Below, piece by piece: positions 8,443 through 17,687 of a stretch of DNA of 64,000 nucleotides. Every line of letters starts with the position of its first letter. Within the stretch, counting starts at the first letter, position 1. The DNA lies in NCBI GenBank assembly GCA_964491785.1, contig CAZBGS010000001.1, positions 1 to 64,000 of the forward strand. Direction: 5' to 3'. The notes beneath the pieces are model-generated. The model saw only the letters and a program-made list of their open reading frames with translations. It searched no databases and was not told the origin of the DNA. Source of the stretch: RZZS01 sp964491785. GTDB taxonomy: Bacteria; Pseudomonadota; Alphaproteobacteria; Micavibrionales; Micavibrionaceae. A program made the position numbers and the translations under genes.

Positions 8443-10683
8443 ATGAGTAAAAAGAATAACAATAATCAGCTTCCTGCGGAAACCGTTGATCAGCCGCTCG
8501 GGGAAATTCTCTCCGACCGATACCTGTCCTATGCACTGTCCACTATCATGAGCCGTTCGCTGCCGGATGTGCGCGACGGGCTGAAGCCGGTGCACAGGCG
8601 GCTTTTATACGCGATGTATCAGTTGCGTCTAAATCCGAATACCGCGCCCAAAAAATCGGCGAGGGTAGTGGGAGATGTCATCGGCAAGTTCCACCCTCAC
8701 GGCGATACGGCGGTTTATGATGCCATGGTGCGGCTGGCGCAGGATTTCGCAGTGCGTTATCCGCTGGTGGACGGGCAGGGGAATTTCGGCAATATCGACG
8801 GCGACAACGCGGCGGCGATGCGTTATACGGAGGCGCGCCTTACCGATGTGGCGCTGATGCTGCTTGACGGGATAGACGAGGATGCGGTCGATTTCCGGCC
8901 TACTTACGACGGCAGCGAGATCGAGCCGGTGGTTCTGCCCGGAGGGTTCCCCAATCTGCTGGCCAACGGATCTTCAGGGATCGCGGTTGGCATGGCAACC
9001 AACATTCCGCCGCATAACGTGGCCGAGCTTTGCGAGGCTATGGAGCTTATGCTTGAGCGCGACCCTGATATCGGCGAGATCGTCGATATCATCAAGGGGC
9101 CGGATTTCCCGACCGGCGGCATTCTGATCGAAAGCAAGGCAGCGGTTCGCGAGGCATATAAAACAGGCAAGGGCAGTTTTCGCGTGCGCGCCCGCTGGGT
9201 TCGCGAAGACCTGAAACAGGGGCTGTATCAGATTGTGGTGACCGAGATCCCCTATCAGGTGCAGAAAGCCAAGCTGATCGAAAAGATCGCAGAACTGATA
9301 CAGAACCGTAAATTGCCGATGCTGGACGATGTGCGCGACGAGAGCGCCGAGGATATAAGGCTTGTTCTGGTGCCCAAAAGCCGCAATGTCGAGCCTGAAC
9401 TGCTTATGGAAGCGCTGTTCCGCAATACAGAACTGGAATCCCGCTTTAATATGAACATGAATGTTCTGGAAAGCGGTCTGGTGCCGAAGGTCATGGACAT
9501 CAAGGAGGTTCTGCGCTGCTGGCTGGAACACAGGCAGGAAGTGCTTGTCCGGCGATCGAATTACAGGCTGGACAAGGTTAAACACCGTCTCGAGGTGCTC
9601 GAGGGCTATCTGGTTGTATACCTGAATATTGACGAGGTTATCCGTATCATCAGGGAGGAAGACGACCCGAAAATGGAGATGATGGTGCGTTTCGGGCTCA
9701 CCGAAGCGCAGGTTGAAGCCGTTTTGAATATGCGGCTGCGTTCACTCCGGAAGCTCGAAGAGATCGAGATCCGCACAGAGCATGACAAATTAAGCCGCGA
9801 GAAGGACGAGCTTGAAAAGCTGATCGGTTCCGAATCCCGCCAGTGGAAGGTTATACGCAAGCAGATCGAGGAATTGAAAAAGAAATTCGGTCAGGATACG
9901 AAGCTTGGGGCAAGACGTACCGAGATTGGCAACGCTCCGGCGCTTATCAGTGTCGAGACGCTGGAAGAAGCCCTGATCGAGAAAGAGCCGGTCACCGTTA
10001 TCTGTTCGTCCAAGGGCTGGATCAAGGCCATGAAAGGGCATGGAATATCATCAGGGGACATTCGCTACAAGGAGGGCGATACAGGGCGTTTCGTAATCGA
10101 GGCACAGACTACTGACAAGCTGCTGGTGCTGGGCACTAACGGGCGTTTCTATACACTCGGGTGTGACAGGTTGCCGGCAGGCAGGGGGTTTGGGGAGCCA
10201 CTGAGGATTATGGTTGATCTTCCTAACGATGCAGATATCGCGGTTATGGATATTTACAGGCCGCAGACCAGGCTGCTTGTGGCATCGGATGACGGGAGGG
10301 GGTTCGTTGTCAGTTCCGACGATGTCCTTGCCCAAACCAGGCAGGGCAAGCAGGTGCTTAACGTCGGCGGCGGCACCGAGGCTCTGGCGTCTTATTTAGT
10401 AGGCGAGGGGGACGATCATGTGGCAGTTATCGGAGATAACCGAAAACTGCTGATATTTCCGCTGGCAGAGCTTCCGGAAATGGCTCGTGGCAAGGGTGTA
10501 ATGCTTCAGAAGTATAAAGATGGCGGGCTGTCGGATATAAAAACCTTTCGGATGGAGCGAGGTCTCTCGTTTAAATACGGTTCCGGAGAAACCATTATTA
10601 TAGATCTTTCGCCATGGCTTGGAAAGCGGGCTCAGGCCGGACGAATGCCTCCTAACGGTTTCCCAAAGAATAATAAGTTTTAA
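8443..10683 (+). CDS. parC: DNA topoisomerase IV subunit A
   Basis: Breakage-reunion subunit of the decatenating type IIA topoisomerase; its partner parE lies at 58.2 kb in the same window. The winged-helix region carries LPDVRDGLKPVHRRLLYAM, the GKFHPHGDTAVYDAM quinolone-determining stretch, and MRYTEARLT with the catalytic Tyr at residue 128. Beta-pinwheel repeats fill the C-terminal third. The 746-residue length fits ParC rather than the longer GyrA, and no GyrA box is seen. The start is supported by AAAAGGAA upstream of the ATG. A hairpin terminator follows. Confidence 0.95.
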   Translation: MSKKNNNNQLPAETVDQPLGEILSDRYLSYALSTIMSRSLPDVRDGLKPVHRRLLYAMYQLRLNPNTAPKKSARVVGDVIGKFHPHGDTAVYDAMVRLAQDFAVRYPLVDGQGNFGNIDGDNAAAMRYTEARLTDVALMLLDGIDEDAVDFRPTYDGSEIEPVVLPGGFPNLLANGSSGIAVGMATNIPPHNVAELCEAMELMLERDPDIGEIVDIIKGPDFPTGGILIESKAAVREAYKTGKGSFRVRARWVREDLKQGLYQIVVTEIPYQVQKAKLIEKIAELIQNRKLPMLDDVRDESAEDIRLVLVPKSRNVEPELLMEALFRNTELESRFNMNMNVLESGLVPKVMDIKEVLRCWLEHRQEVLVRRSNYRLDKVKHRLEVLEGYLVVYLNIDEVIRIIREEDDPKMEMMVRFGLTEAQVEAVLNMRLRSLRKLEEIEIRTEHDKLSREKDELEKLIGSESRQWKVIRKQIEELKKKFGQDTKLGARRTEIGNAPALISVETLEEALIEKEPVTVICSSKGWIKAMKGHGISSGDIRYKEGDTGRFVIEAQTTDKLLVLGTNGRFYTLGCDRLPAGRGFGEPLRIMVDLPNDADIAVMDIYRPQTRLLVASDDGRGFVVSSDDVLAQTRQGKQVLNVGGGTEALASYLVGEGDDHVAVIGDNRKLLIFPLAELPEMARGKGVMLQKYKDGGLSDIKTFRMERGLSFKYGSGETIIIDLSPWLGKRAQAGRMPPNGFPKNNKF

Positions 10684-10700
10684 ATAGTTATTTCATTAAT

Positions 10701-10737
10701 CGCTTCGCTGCTTTAACGGCTCGCGAAGGCGTTTTTT
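10701..10737 (+). terminator. Rho-independent terminator after parC
   Basis: CGCTTCGC pairs with GCGAAGGCG with one bulged C, closing a 14-nt loop, and is followed directly by six T. It begins 17 bp after the parC stop codon. Confidence 0.65.
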
Positions 10738-10836
10738 GATTACTGATTATTTTTTACTTTTTTTTTGAATAGGAGGTTGACGGTAGGCGCTTATTATGTA
10801 AAACTATATAAAAAACTGATCAAGGGAAGTTTTACA

Positions 10837-11646
10837 ATGCCGGGAGATAATTCGAATAGCGGCAGAATGCCATGGAATGGCCATGAAATACCGGTAATTC
10901 CGGCTGCGGCGTACTCCAATTCAATAAGCAGTCTTAGCGCGAAGTTCAATAAAAGTGCTGCACGAGGCTTAAAGAACCATCAATCATATCATGATGCTAA
11001 ATCACGTGGCAATGCCTATGCTGCAGGTAAGGTAATAAAATCCCTCATGAGCGATCCTTTTCTTAATATGGCTAAGGGAATGCTCCAGAAGCTGAGCGGG
11101 CATATAATTCTGGTGGCGCCGGTTAAGGAAAACAGCCAGAACAGGCTTGCCAGCGAAGCAGCCAAACGTCTTGGCAGTATTTTCGGGATTACCGTAGATG
11201 ACAAGATAGTCGAAAATGATGTTGGCGGGCGAGCAGGGTTGAGTGGAATCGACAGATTATTTGTCGTTCCCGGTTTCGTGGGAGAAGTCGAACGCGGAGG
11301 CATATATGTCGGCGTAGACGACGTCGTATCTTCTGGAACGACAATGGCGCAGCTGAGAGATCATATTGAAAGATACGAAGGACACTTCGCGGGAGTATTA
11401 TGTCTTGCAACTCCAAGCGGATCTCCTGAAAGACTGAACATAAGCAGAAATGAAGCGTCAAGGGTAAGCAGGCTGTATGATCAATCGCTTAAAGAATGGT
11501 TCACGGCAAAAGCCGGTTTTGGATTCGAAGAGCTTACCTATGGAGAAATGGGCATCCTGACAAGCAAGCGCTATCAGCATGATATAAAAAAGAAGTATTT
11601 TTCTGATAGCTGTAAAGAGCAATATGCGTATCAGATGCGGGTTTAA
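10837..11646 (+). CDS. Phosphoribosyltransferase-like protein, function unknown
   Basis: The product has 269 residues from the ATG at 10837, chosen because AAGGGAAG lies 7-8 bp upstream; a TTG at 10765 would add a tail without a ribosome site. Residues of the central part read VGVDDVVSSGTTMAQL, which matches the PRPP-binding loop of type I phosphoribosyltransferases (hydrophobic stretch, Asp-Asp, small-residue loop, Thr). A beta strand with HIILVAPVKE precedes it, and a C-terminal segment has FEELTYGEMGIL. No hood-domain features reveal the base substrate. No signal peptide or membrane segment is seen. It overlaps the end of motB by 4 bp in convergent orientation. Expression as a single gene is likely. 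Confidence 0.7.
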   Translation: MPGDNSNSGRMPWNGHEIPVIPAAAYSNSISSLSAKFNKSAARGLKNHQSYHDAKSRGNAYAAGKVIKSLMSDPFLNMAKGMLQKLSGHIILVAPVKENSQNRLASEAAKRLGSIFGITVDDKIVENDVGGRAGLSGIDRLFVVPGFVGEVERGGIYVGVDDVVSSGTTMAQLRDHIERYEGHFAGVLCLATPSGSPERLNISRNEASRVSRLYDQSLKEWFTAKAGFGFEELTYGEMGILTSKRYQHDIKKKYFSDSCKEQYAYQMRV

Positions 11647-12665
11647 GGGAAGTAGACTTCGCCTTCGGTTTTGCGGTAAGCCGGTTCAGGCGTTTGCGGC
11701 TTTTGCTTGACTTTTTTCTTCTGAATACCCCCAGCTTCCTTTTCCGGAGGCTTGGTGAATTTATCCCGCAACAGCACTATTGAAATCCGGCGGTTTCGCG
11801 GATCTTCCGGTTTTTCAGCTATCAGATGCTCGGTGTCCGATTTGCCGACAACGTTATTGATCCTTTTTTCCGGCAAACCGGACTTCATCAGGACGCGTCG
11901 GCTGGTATTGGCGCGGTCGGTGGAAAGTTCCCAGTTTGTGTATTCAGCTCCGGGGCCGAACGGGTTGCTGTCGGTATGCCCTCTGATCGAAATGTCGTTT
12001 GGCAGCGCTTTGATGACTTCGCCGATCTTGCGGACAAGTTTTTCCGTTTTCTCGTACATTTTGGCGCTGCCGCTGGGAAACATCGATTCACCCTTCTGGT
12101 CGACTATCTGTATACGCAAGCCTTCGGGCGTGATATCGACGATAAGATTTGCGAGCAGGGGCTTTAGTTCAGGAACTTCTTCAATGGCTTGTTTGATGTC
12201 CTTTACGGCTTCTTCGAAACGTTCCTGTTCCTCTTTTTCCTTGCCGTGAAGGTCTTCGCCTTCTTCGCCGGTGAATTCGGCTTCCTGAGTTTCCCCGGTC
12301 TCGGGTTTGTTATCATTTTGTTTGTCGAAGCGCTGGCCGTTGGGTACCGGGCGTACGAAAGGGGATGTTTGCGAGGCCATGGCACCTTGCGAGGAAACGG
12401 AAAGCCCGCCAAGCACGCCGCCGGCACCGCTGGTAGAGGAAGAGATCTTGGGATGGGATGGGTCGAAATAGCTCGCAACAGAAGCGAGTTGTTCGGCGCT
12501 GGCGACATTAAGCAGCCACATCAGCAGGAAGAAAGCCATCATCGCGGTGACGAAATCCGCATAGGCGACTTTCCAAGCGCCGCCATGGTGGCCGCCTGCT
12601 TTCTTGATTACTTTTTTTATTATAATCGGGGCGACTTCGTCCCCGGAACCTTTCTTTTTGGCCAA
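11643..12665 (-). CDS. motB: Flagellar motor stator protein MotB
   Basis: Peptidoglycan-anchored stator subunit that forms the ion channel with MotA. The N-terminus has a basic stretch, then one membrane helix with AYADFVTAMMAFFLLMWLL; the Asp at residue 37 is the conserved ion-binding residue. A Pro/Glu-rich linker leads to an OmpA-like domain (ISIRGHTDSNPFG, ELSTDRANTSRRVLM). I chose the TTG start at 12665 because AAGGAG lies about 8 bp upstream, which makes the N-terminus MAKKKGSGDE. It starts 12 bp after motA ends, so motA-motB form an operon. No other flagellar structural genes are nearby. Confidence 0.93.
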   Translation of the reverse strand: MAKKKGSGDEVAPIIIKKVIKKAGGHHGGAWKVAYADFVTAMMAFFLLMWLLNVASAEQLASVASYFDPSHPKISSSTSGAGGVLGGLSVSSQGAMASQTSPFVRPVPNGQRFDKQNDNKPETGETQEAEFTGEEGEDLHGKEKEEQERFEEAVKDIKQAIEEVPELKPLLANLIVDITPEGLRIQIVDQKGESMFPSGSAKMYEKTEKLVRKIGEVIKALPNDISIRGHTDSNPFGPGAEYTNWELSTDRANTSRRVLMKSGLPEKRINNVVGKSDTEHLIAEKPEDPRNRRISIVLLRDKFTKPPEKEAGGIQKKKVKQKPQTPEPAYRKTEGEVYFP

Positions 12666-12677
12666 TAAAACAGCTCC

Positions 12678-13544
12678 TTATGACGGGCTCGGGAGTTCGT
12701 TCAGGTGCTCTTCCAGTTCCGTAAAGCCTGGCTGGACATGGTGAGGAAGAAACTTCCTGGAAAATTCGACTGCTACCTGGGGCGCGGCACCATTCAAAAA
12801 AGCCAAAACCGCGACCTTAATACATTTGTAATAGAGGATTTCAGATTCCGCCTTGACGCCAATAGCTCCGGCGGCGGGAGCAACCATTCCGTACGATACC
12901 CAGACGCCCAAAAACGTTCCGACCAGCGCGCTGCCGATCATTTTACCGAGCACTTCCGGGGGTTCGGTAATTGCGCCCATGGTTTTGATAACGCCGAGAA
13001 CGGCCGCAACAATGCCAAGAGCGGGTATGCCATCAGCCATTGTCTGAACGGCATGCGCGGGATGCATTTTTTCTTCGGTGAGCGTTTCAATTTCCGCGTC
13101 CATCAGGGCTTCGATCTCATGCGGGTCTTCGTTGCCGAGCGAGATAATGCGCAGGTAATCGCAATAGAAAGTTATGGCATGATGGTTATTGAAAAAACCC
13201 GGAAACTGCTTGAAAAGCTCGCTGTCCTCGGGGTTTTCGATATGCTGTTCCATTGCCAGCCAGCCCTTGGTGCGGGCCAGCTTGAAAGAAAGGTAGAGCA
13301 TGCTCAGAAGCTCGATATATGAGGCCTTGTTGTAGGTTTCCGGCTTGATGTAGGAGCCCAGCCCCTTGATAGCACCCTTGATGGTGTGCGATGAATTTGC
13401 TGTAATAAAAGCGCCGATGGCAGAGCCTACGATAATCAAGCTCTCAAACGGCATAGCCTTGAGGAGAATCGACATGTGTCCGCCAAGCAGTATATACCCG
13501 CCGAATGTGCAGGCGATGACCATAATAAGACCCAAAAACTTCAT
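12678..13544 (-). CDS. motA: Flagellar motor stator protein MotA
   Basis: Integral membrane stator subunit with four predicted helices: two near the N-terminus (FLGLIMVIACTFGGYILLG, FESLIIVGSAIGAFITA) and two in the C-terminal half (IPALGIVAAVLGVIKTMGA, GSALVGTFLGVWVSYGMVAP). The cytoplasmic loop holds the charged residues that contact FliG. The 288-residue length is standard. AAAGGAA lies about 11 bp before the ATG. It is first in the motA-motB operon. The EAL-domain gene lies 73 bp upstream on the same strand, which hints at, but does not prove, a shared theme of c-di-GMP and motility. Confidence 0.95.
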   Translation of the reverse strand: MKFLGLIMVIACTFGGYILLGGHMSILLKAMPFESLIIVGSAIGAFITANSSHTIKGAIKGLGSYIKPETYNKASYIELLSMLYLSFKLARTKGWLAMEQHIENPEDSELFKQFPGFFNNHHAITFYCDYLRIISLGNEDPHEIEALMDAEIETLTEEKMHPAHAVQTMADGIPALGIVAAVLGVIKTMGAITEPPEVLGKMIGSALVGTFLGVWVSYGMVAPAAGAIGVKAESEILYYKCIKVAVLAFLNGAAPQVAVEFSRKFLPHHVQPGFTELEEHLNELPSPS

Positions 13545-13617
13545 GGCGTGACGGAATTCCTTTCAAGATTCTACTTTAGTATTCTTTCATTACTTGGCAT
13601 CAACTCCAAGTATGTTT

Positions 13618-15258
13618 TTATAATTTTTTAGGGGGCGCGTATTCCGGTTTCGGGGCGGGGCGGGCGAAAAGGTAACCTTGCGCGTACTCAGCGCCGAGTT
13701 GCCGCAAGCGGTATAGTTGTTCTTCTTCCTCGACCATTTCTGCAATTACCTGAATATTCAGGTCGCGGCACATTGAAATTAAATTCTTTACCATCACCGA
13801 ATCCCGCTCGGACACCAGTATGCGTCTTGTATATTGTCCGTCGATTTTCAGGTAATCGACATGCAGCGCCTGAAGATACTGGAATGAGGCCGATCCTGCG
13901 CCAAAATCATCCAGGCAAACCTTGAAACCCTCGCTACGGAGCATATCGATCTGGTGCCCGGCTTTCTGAAGATTGTCTATCCGGCTGGATTCGGTGATTT
14001 CGATAATCAGGCGATCGGCAAGATCGTTACGGTAACTGATTAGTTTGTCGACCAGTTTGCCGAAAAAGTGTTCATTTTGAATTGATTGGCCAGAGATATT
14101 AATTGCAAACCTGCTTCGGCGGCCGCTTGATTTGTATTTTAGATAATTAATCGCACGCTCCAGAACAGCCATGTCGAAATCGGGAGCGAGTCCGATGTCC
14201 TCGCCGAACATCACCCATTCCATAGTGGAGCCGCCATCGAGAAATCTAGAGAGCATTTCGAAGTGAGTGGCCTGATATCCGTTGTTGATATCTACAATCG
14301 GCTGGAAATAAATATTAAAGTTAAGTTGTTTTATTATGCTTTTGAACTGACTAACTTTCTGAGCGTTGGCGCTGACATAGGCCTTGAAGCCCGTATTCAG
14401 GGTTTCTATGGTCAGTTCGGTGCCTTTTCGCTGGAATTCGTTAATCGTATAAATCAAAGCCTTGGCAGTGTCACGCTCTGACAAGGTTTCAAGTTCGGAG
14501 GTTACCGTCTTGCTTTTTACCTCCACTTTTATTCCCTGAGGGTCTATCTGTCTTGAGATTTCGGCTAGTTGACCTGCGAGCAGTTCTGCATCTATCTCCT
14601 TGTCGTGGAGGATGCTGAAACGTCCTTCCGCCACCTCTGCGGCGGATTGACCGTCAATCGATCTTGATCTAAGGAAACCCCCGATAGTCTCATAGAAATC
14701 TTTCCATGAATCTTTGCCGACCCTCTGGCGGAAATTTGCTATATCGCAAAGGTCGATTAGCGTGAGGTCGATGTTCTGGTTCAGACTCCTTGCAAGATTC
14801 ATAGCTTCCTGAGCCGCATGCAGAAAAGTTTCCTTATCAAGGAGGTCTTTTTGCTCGGTAATTTTTACCATTTCTCCGGTGCGGGCCATAAGGACGCTGG
14901 TAAAACCAAGAGCGATATAAAACATATTGCTTTCCGGCATCCGGATAGCCGTAAGAACCGCTTTGGTGTTCCTGCCGTATTCGTGGTCAAGGGTCACAAG
15001 AATAGGGCCGCAGCGCTGGCCCGGGCGTGATTTGGCATGCAAGGCAACAAGGGTAGGGCGGTCGATTCTGGCAAAGAGATCAAGCCAGTTCACGCCTACA
15101 AGGGATTCATCGTTGACGCCCGTAAGCCCTTTTGCTGCACCCAGCGCATAGGTTATCAGGCCATCCTCGGCAACTTCGACAAAAAGATCCGAAGAGGCGA
15201 AAGAGAATGCCAGGAATCTGTCTCTCTGGGTTTTTATGTTGTTTTTATCGTCGATCAT
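13618..15258 (-). CDS. EAL-domain protein, probable c-di-GMP phosphodiesterase
   Basis: Cytoplasmic 546-residue protein without membrane helices. An N-terminal PAS-like sensor (about residues 20-130) is followed by a degenerate GGDEF-like domain (about 140-260, no GG[DE]EF motif seen) and a C-terminal EAL domain (about 310-540). The EAL signature is altered to FEMLSRF, but the other catalytic landmarks are present: NISGQS, EITES, DDFGAGSASF, LKIDGQ, AEMVEEEEQ and QGYLFARP. The metal and catalytic residues therefore look mostly intact, and phosphodiesterase activity is plausible. It lies upstream of motA on the same strand. Confidence 0.85.
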   Translation of the reverse strand: MIDDKNNIKTQRDRFLAFSFASSDLFVEVAEDGLITYALGAAKGLTGVNDESLVGVNWLDLFARIDRPTLVALHAKSRPGQRCGPILVTLDHEYGRNTKAVLTAIRMPESNMFYIALGFTSVLMARTGEMVKITEQKDLLDKETFLHAAQEAMNLARSLNQNIDLTLIDLCDIANFRQRVGKDSWKDFYETIGGFLRSRSIDGQSAAEVAEGRFSILHDKEIDAELLAGQLAEISRQIDPQGIKVEVKSKTVTSELETLSERDTAKALIYTINEFQRKGTELTIETLNTGFKAYVSANAQKVSQFKSIIKQLNFNIYFQPIVDINNGYQATHFEMLSRFLDGGSTMEWVMFGEDIGLAPDFDMAVLERAINYLKYKSSGRRSRFAINISGQSIQNEHFFGKLVDKLISYRNDLADRLIIEITESSRIDNLQKAGHQIDMLRSEGFKVCLDDFGAGSASFQYLQALHVDYLKIDGQYTRRILVSERDSVMVKNLISMCRDLNIQVIAEMVEEEEQLYRLRQLGAEYAQGYLFARPAPKPEYAPPKKL

Positions 15259-15361
15259 CAGCGAGGCAAGGCAGTATTGCAGGAAGCGGTACTTCGAAAG
15301 ATAGTATCATAAAAGGTAAACGTTACAGATTAATTTATAAATCAATGCCCACCGCCTCCCA

Positions 15362-16369
15362 TTATCCAAGTTCTTTTGCGGCCTTAAGGGCGAAATAGCT
15401 GATTATCATATCTGCGCCGGCTCTTTTAAAGGCGAGAAGGCTTTCCATCATTACACTGGTTTCGTCAAGCGCGCCGGACTGCGAGGCAAATTTGATCATG
15501 GCGTATTCGCCGCTCACCTGATACGCAGCCAGCGGCAAGTCGGTGAGGGCTCTCAGTCTGGCGAGAACGTCGAGATAAGGCATCCCGGGTTTAACCATCA
15601 GGATGTCCGCTCCTTCGGCTTCGTCGGTTTTTGCCTCGCGCAGGGCTTGTCTGATATTGGCGGGATCCAGCTGGTAGGTCTTGCGGTTGCCTTTTCCGAG
15701 AGAACATCCGGCGGCGTCACGGAAAGGCCCGTAGAAGCTGGAGGCAAACTTGGAGGAATAAGACATAATGGGCGTGTCCGTGAAGCCATTATCGTCCAGC
15801 CCTTTGCGAATGGCTGAAACCATTCCATCCATCATGCCTGAGGGCGCGACGATGTCGGCTCCGGCGCGGACGGCGGTTACGGCCTGTTTTTGCAGATTTG
15901 AAAGCGTCGCATCATTGTTCACGTCACCATTTTTATCGATTGGGCCGCAATGGCCGTGATCGGTATATTCGCAAAAGCAGAGATCAGCGATCACCAGCAT
16001 GTCCGGGCAGGTGTCTTTGGCGCGTTTGATCATTCTTGAAAGCAGTCCGTTTTCCTTGAGGGAGTCACTTCCCGTCGCGTCCTTGTTGTGAGACACCCCG
16101 AACAGCAGAACAGCTTGTATACCTGTATCTGCCGCTTCACGTATCGCCTTTTCCAGGGACTTTTCTGTGTGACGCATAATTCCCGGCATCGAAGCTACCG
16201 GGCATGGCTCGGTAATGTTTTCCTCAATAAAAATAGGATAAATGAAATCATGCTTATCCAGGCTTGTTTCCCTGACCATGCTGCGCATGGCATCAGATCT
16301 GCGCAATCTCCTGAGCCGCGTAAATGAGCCATGAGGAAGCGGGTTTGTGCAAGCGGTATTGTCTTTCAT
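15362..16369 (-). CDS. hemB: Delta-aminolevulinic acid dehydratase (porphobilinogen synthase)
   Basis: Joins two 5-aminolevulinate molecules to porphobilinogen in haem synthesis. The two Schiff-base lysines appear in YSSKFASSFYGPFRDA and MVKPGMPYLD. The metal site reads LCFCEYTDHGHCG, three cysteines as in zinc-dependent enzymes, unlike the Asp-rich Mg-type site common in many other alphaproteobacteria. The length of 335 residues is typical. It is divergent from the enoyl-CoA hydratase-like gene over about 100 bp. Confidence 0.96.
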   Translation of the reverse strand: MKDNTACTNPLPHGSFTRLRRLRRSDAMRSMVRETSLDKHDFIYPIFIEENITEPCPVASMPGIMRHTEKSLEKAIREAADTGIQAVLLFGVSHNKDATGSDSLKENGLLSRMIKRAKDTCPDMLVIADLCFCEYTDHGHCGPIDKNGDVNNDATLSNLQKQAVTAVRAGADIVAPSGMMDGMVSAIRKGLDDNGFTDTPIMSYSSKFASSFYGPFRDAAGCSLGKGNRKTYQLDPANIRQALREAKTDEAEGADILMVKPGMPYLDVLARLRALTDLPLAAYQVSGEYAMIKFASQSGALDETSVMMESLLAFKRAGADMIISYFALKAAKELG

Positions 16370-16472
16370 CGATAAAGGCCCTGTTTACAGTTGATAAAAA
16401 AAGCTTTTCTAATAACGCATTTCTATTAGGATTTACTGGTTAAACCAATTTCAACTTTATTACTTGCAGTAT

Positions 16473-17642
16473 ATGGATTTAAACTCTTTATGCGATGAAC
16501 TTCAAATAGATTGCAGCGGGCCGCTTGCATCTATTTTTATGAACCGTCCTCATTCCCTGAATGCCATGACAATGGAAATGGTCAGGGTTATGCGTGCGGC
16601 TCTGGTTTCCTGGCGGGATGACAGCAGCATAAAGGCGGTACTGATTTCCGGATTGCCTGACGAAGCCTTTTCCGCGGGCGGCGATATGAAATCGGTTTAC
16701 AATATCGGCATGGCCTACCGCAGGGAGCAGGCACATGAGCGGATAGCTTCGGTTTTCTTTGCCGAGGAATACGAGCTTGACCGCCTTATTTATAATTATC
16801 CGAAACCGGTTATTGCTTTCATGAACGGCATCACGATGGGCGGGGCCTACGGAATAGGAGGGCCCAGCGCTTTTCGTATCGTCTGTGAGAATACCGTTTT
16901 CGCCATGCCAGAGGCGGCTATGGGTTTTTTCCCCGATGTCGGCAGCGCTTATTATCTGAACAAATGTCCGGGTAAAATCGGTGATTATCTAGCCCTTACA
17001 GGGTACCGGATAAATGCAGACGATATGCTCTATTCACGTCTTGCAGATTTCTTCCTGCCTCTTGAGAAGAGAGCAGATCTGATTGCTTTGCTTGGCGAGA
17101 GGCTTAAGGATGCTTGTGATTATAAAGAGGCCCATCATATATGCGGTGAGATAATTAAAAATCTTGCTGAAAATCCGCCGATGAGCGGTAATCTCAGGCG
17201 GAGAGCGGAAAAGATAAATTTGATATTTTCGGCTTCCGGGATTGAGGAAATTATCGACAAGCTTTACGGCGCTGACTGGGGAGGTGAGGTGTCAGGACAT
17301 ATCATCTCCAGATCGCCTACCAGTATTAAAGTTATTTTAAGGCACATGCGCGAGTGCGTTAATGCGGGTTTTGAAGAGATTCTGGCAAAGGATTTCATTA
17401 TTGGACAACATTTTATTAATGGACATGATTTTTACGAAGGGGTTAGGGCTGTGCTGATCGACAAGGATAATTCGCCGTTATGGGTGCCCTCTAATTTGCG
17501 GGCTGTCAGCGATGACCAGGTTGGCCACTATTTTGCGGAAACCGGCTTTAGCCTGGAAGATGTAATGGATTCCTGGCCTTTTCACGACAATTTTATTAAT
17601 TTGCTCTTGCGCGATTACGGAACTCATTTATCATTGGGTTGA
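16473..17642 (+). CDS. Enoyl-CoA hydratase/isomerase family, 3-hydroxyisobutyryl-CoA hydrolase-like
   Basis: Crotonase-fold enzyme of 389 residues, the length of HIBCH-type hydrolases rather than the roughly 260 of plain hydratases. Oxyanion-hole and active-site stretches are FSAGGDMKSV, NGITMGGAYGIGG and MPEAAMGFFPDVGSAYYL; the Glu and Asp in the last match the HIBCH catalytic residues. The C-terminal part (SPTSIKVILRHM, EDFIIGQHF-like) also follows HIBCH. The likely role is valine degradation, releasing 3-hydroxyisobutyrate from its CoA ester. The ATG at 16473 is preferred to a TTG nine bases upstream. Confidence 0.82.
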   Translation: MDLNSLCDELQIDCSGPLASIFMNRPHSLNAMTMEMVRVMRAALVSWRDDSSIKAVLISGLPDEAFSAGGDMKSVYNIGMAYRREQAHERIASVFFAEEYELDRLIYNYPKPVIAFMNGITMGGAYGIGGPSAFRIVCENTVFAMPEAAMGFFPDVGSAYYLNKCPGKIGDYLALTGYRINADDMLYSRLADFFLPLEKRADLIALLGERLKDACDYKEAHHICGEIIKNLAENPPMSGNLRRRAEKINLIFSASGIEEIIDKLYGADWGGEVSGHIISRSPTSIKVILRHMRECVNAGFEEILAKDFIIGQHFINGHDFYEGVRAVLIDKDNSPLWVPSNLRAVSDDQVGHYFAETGFSLEDVMDSWPFHDNFINLLLRDYGTHLSLG

Positions 17643-17687
17643 ATTACAGGGTAATTGCTGCCCCTTAACTGATCCCGGAGTCATAAC

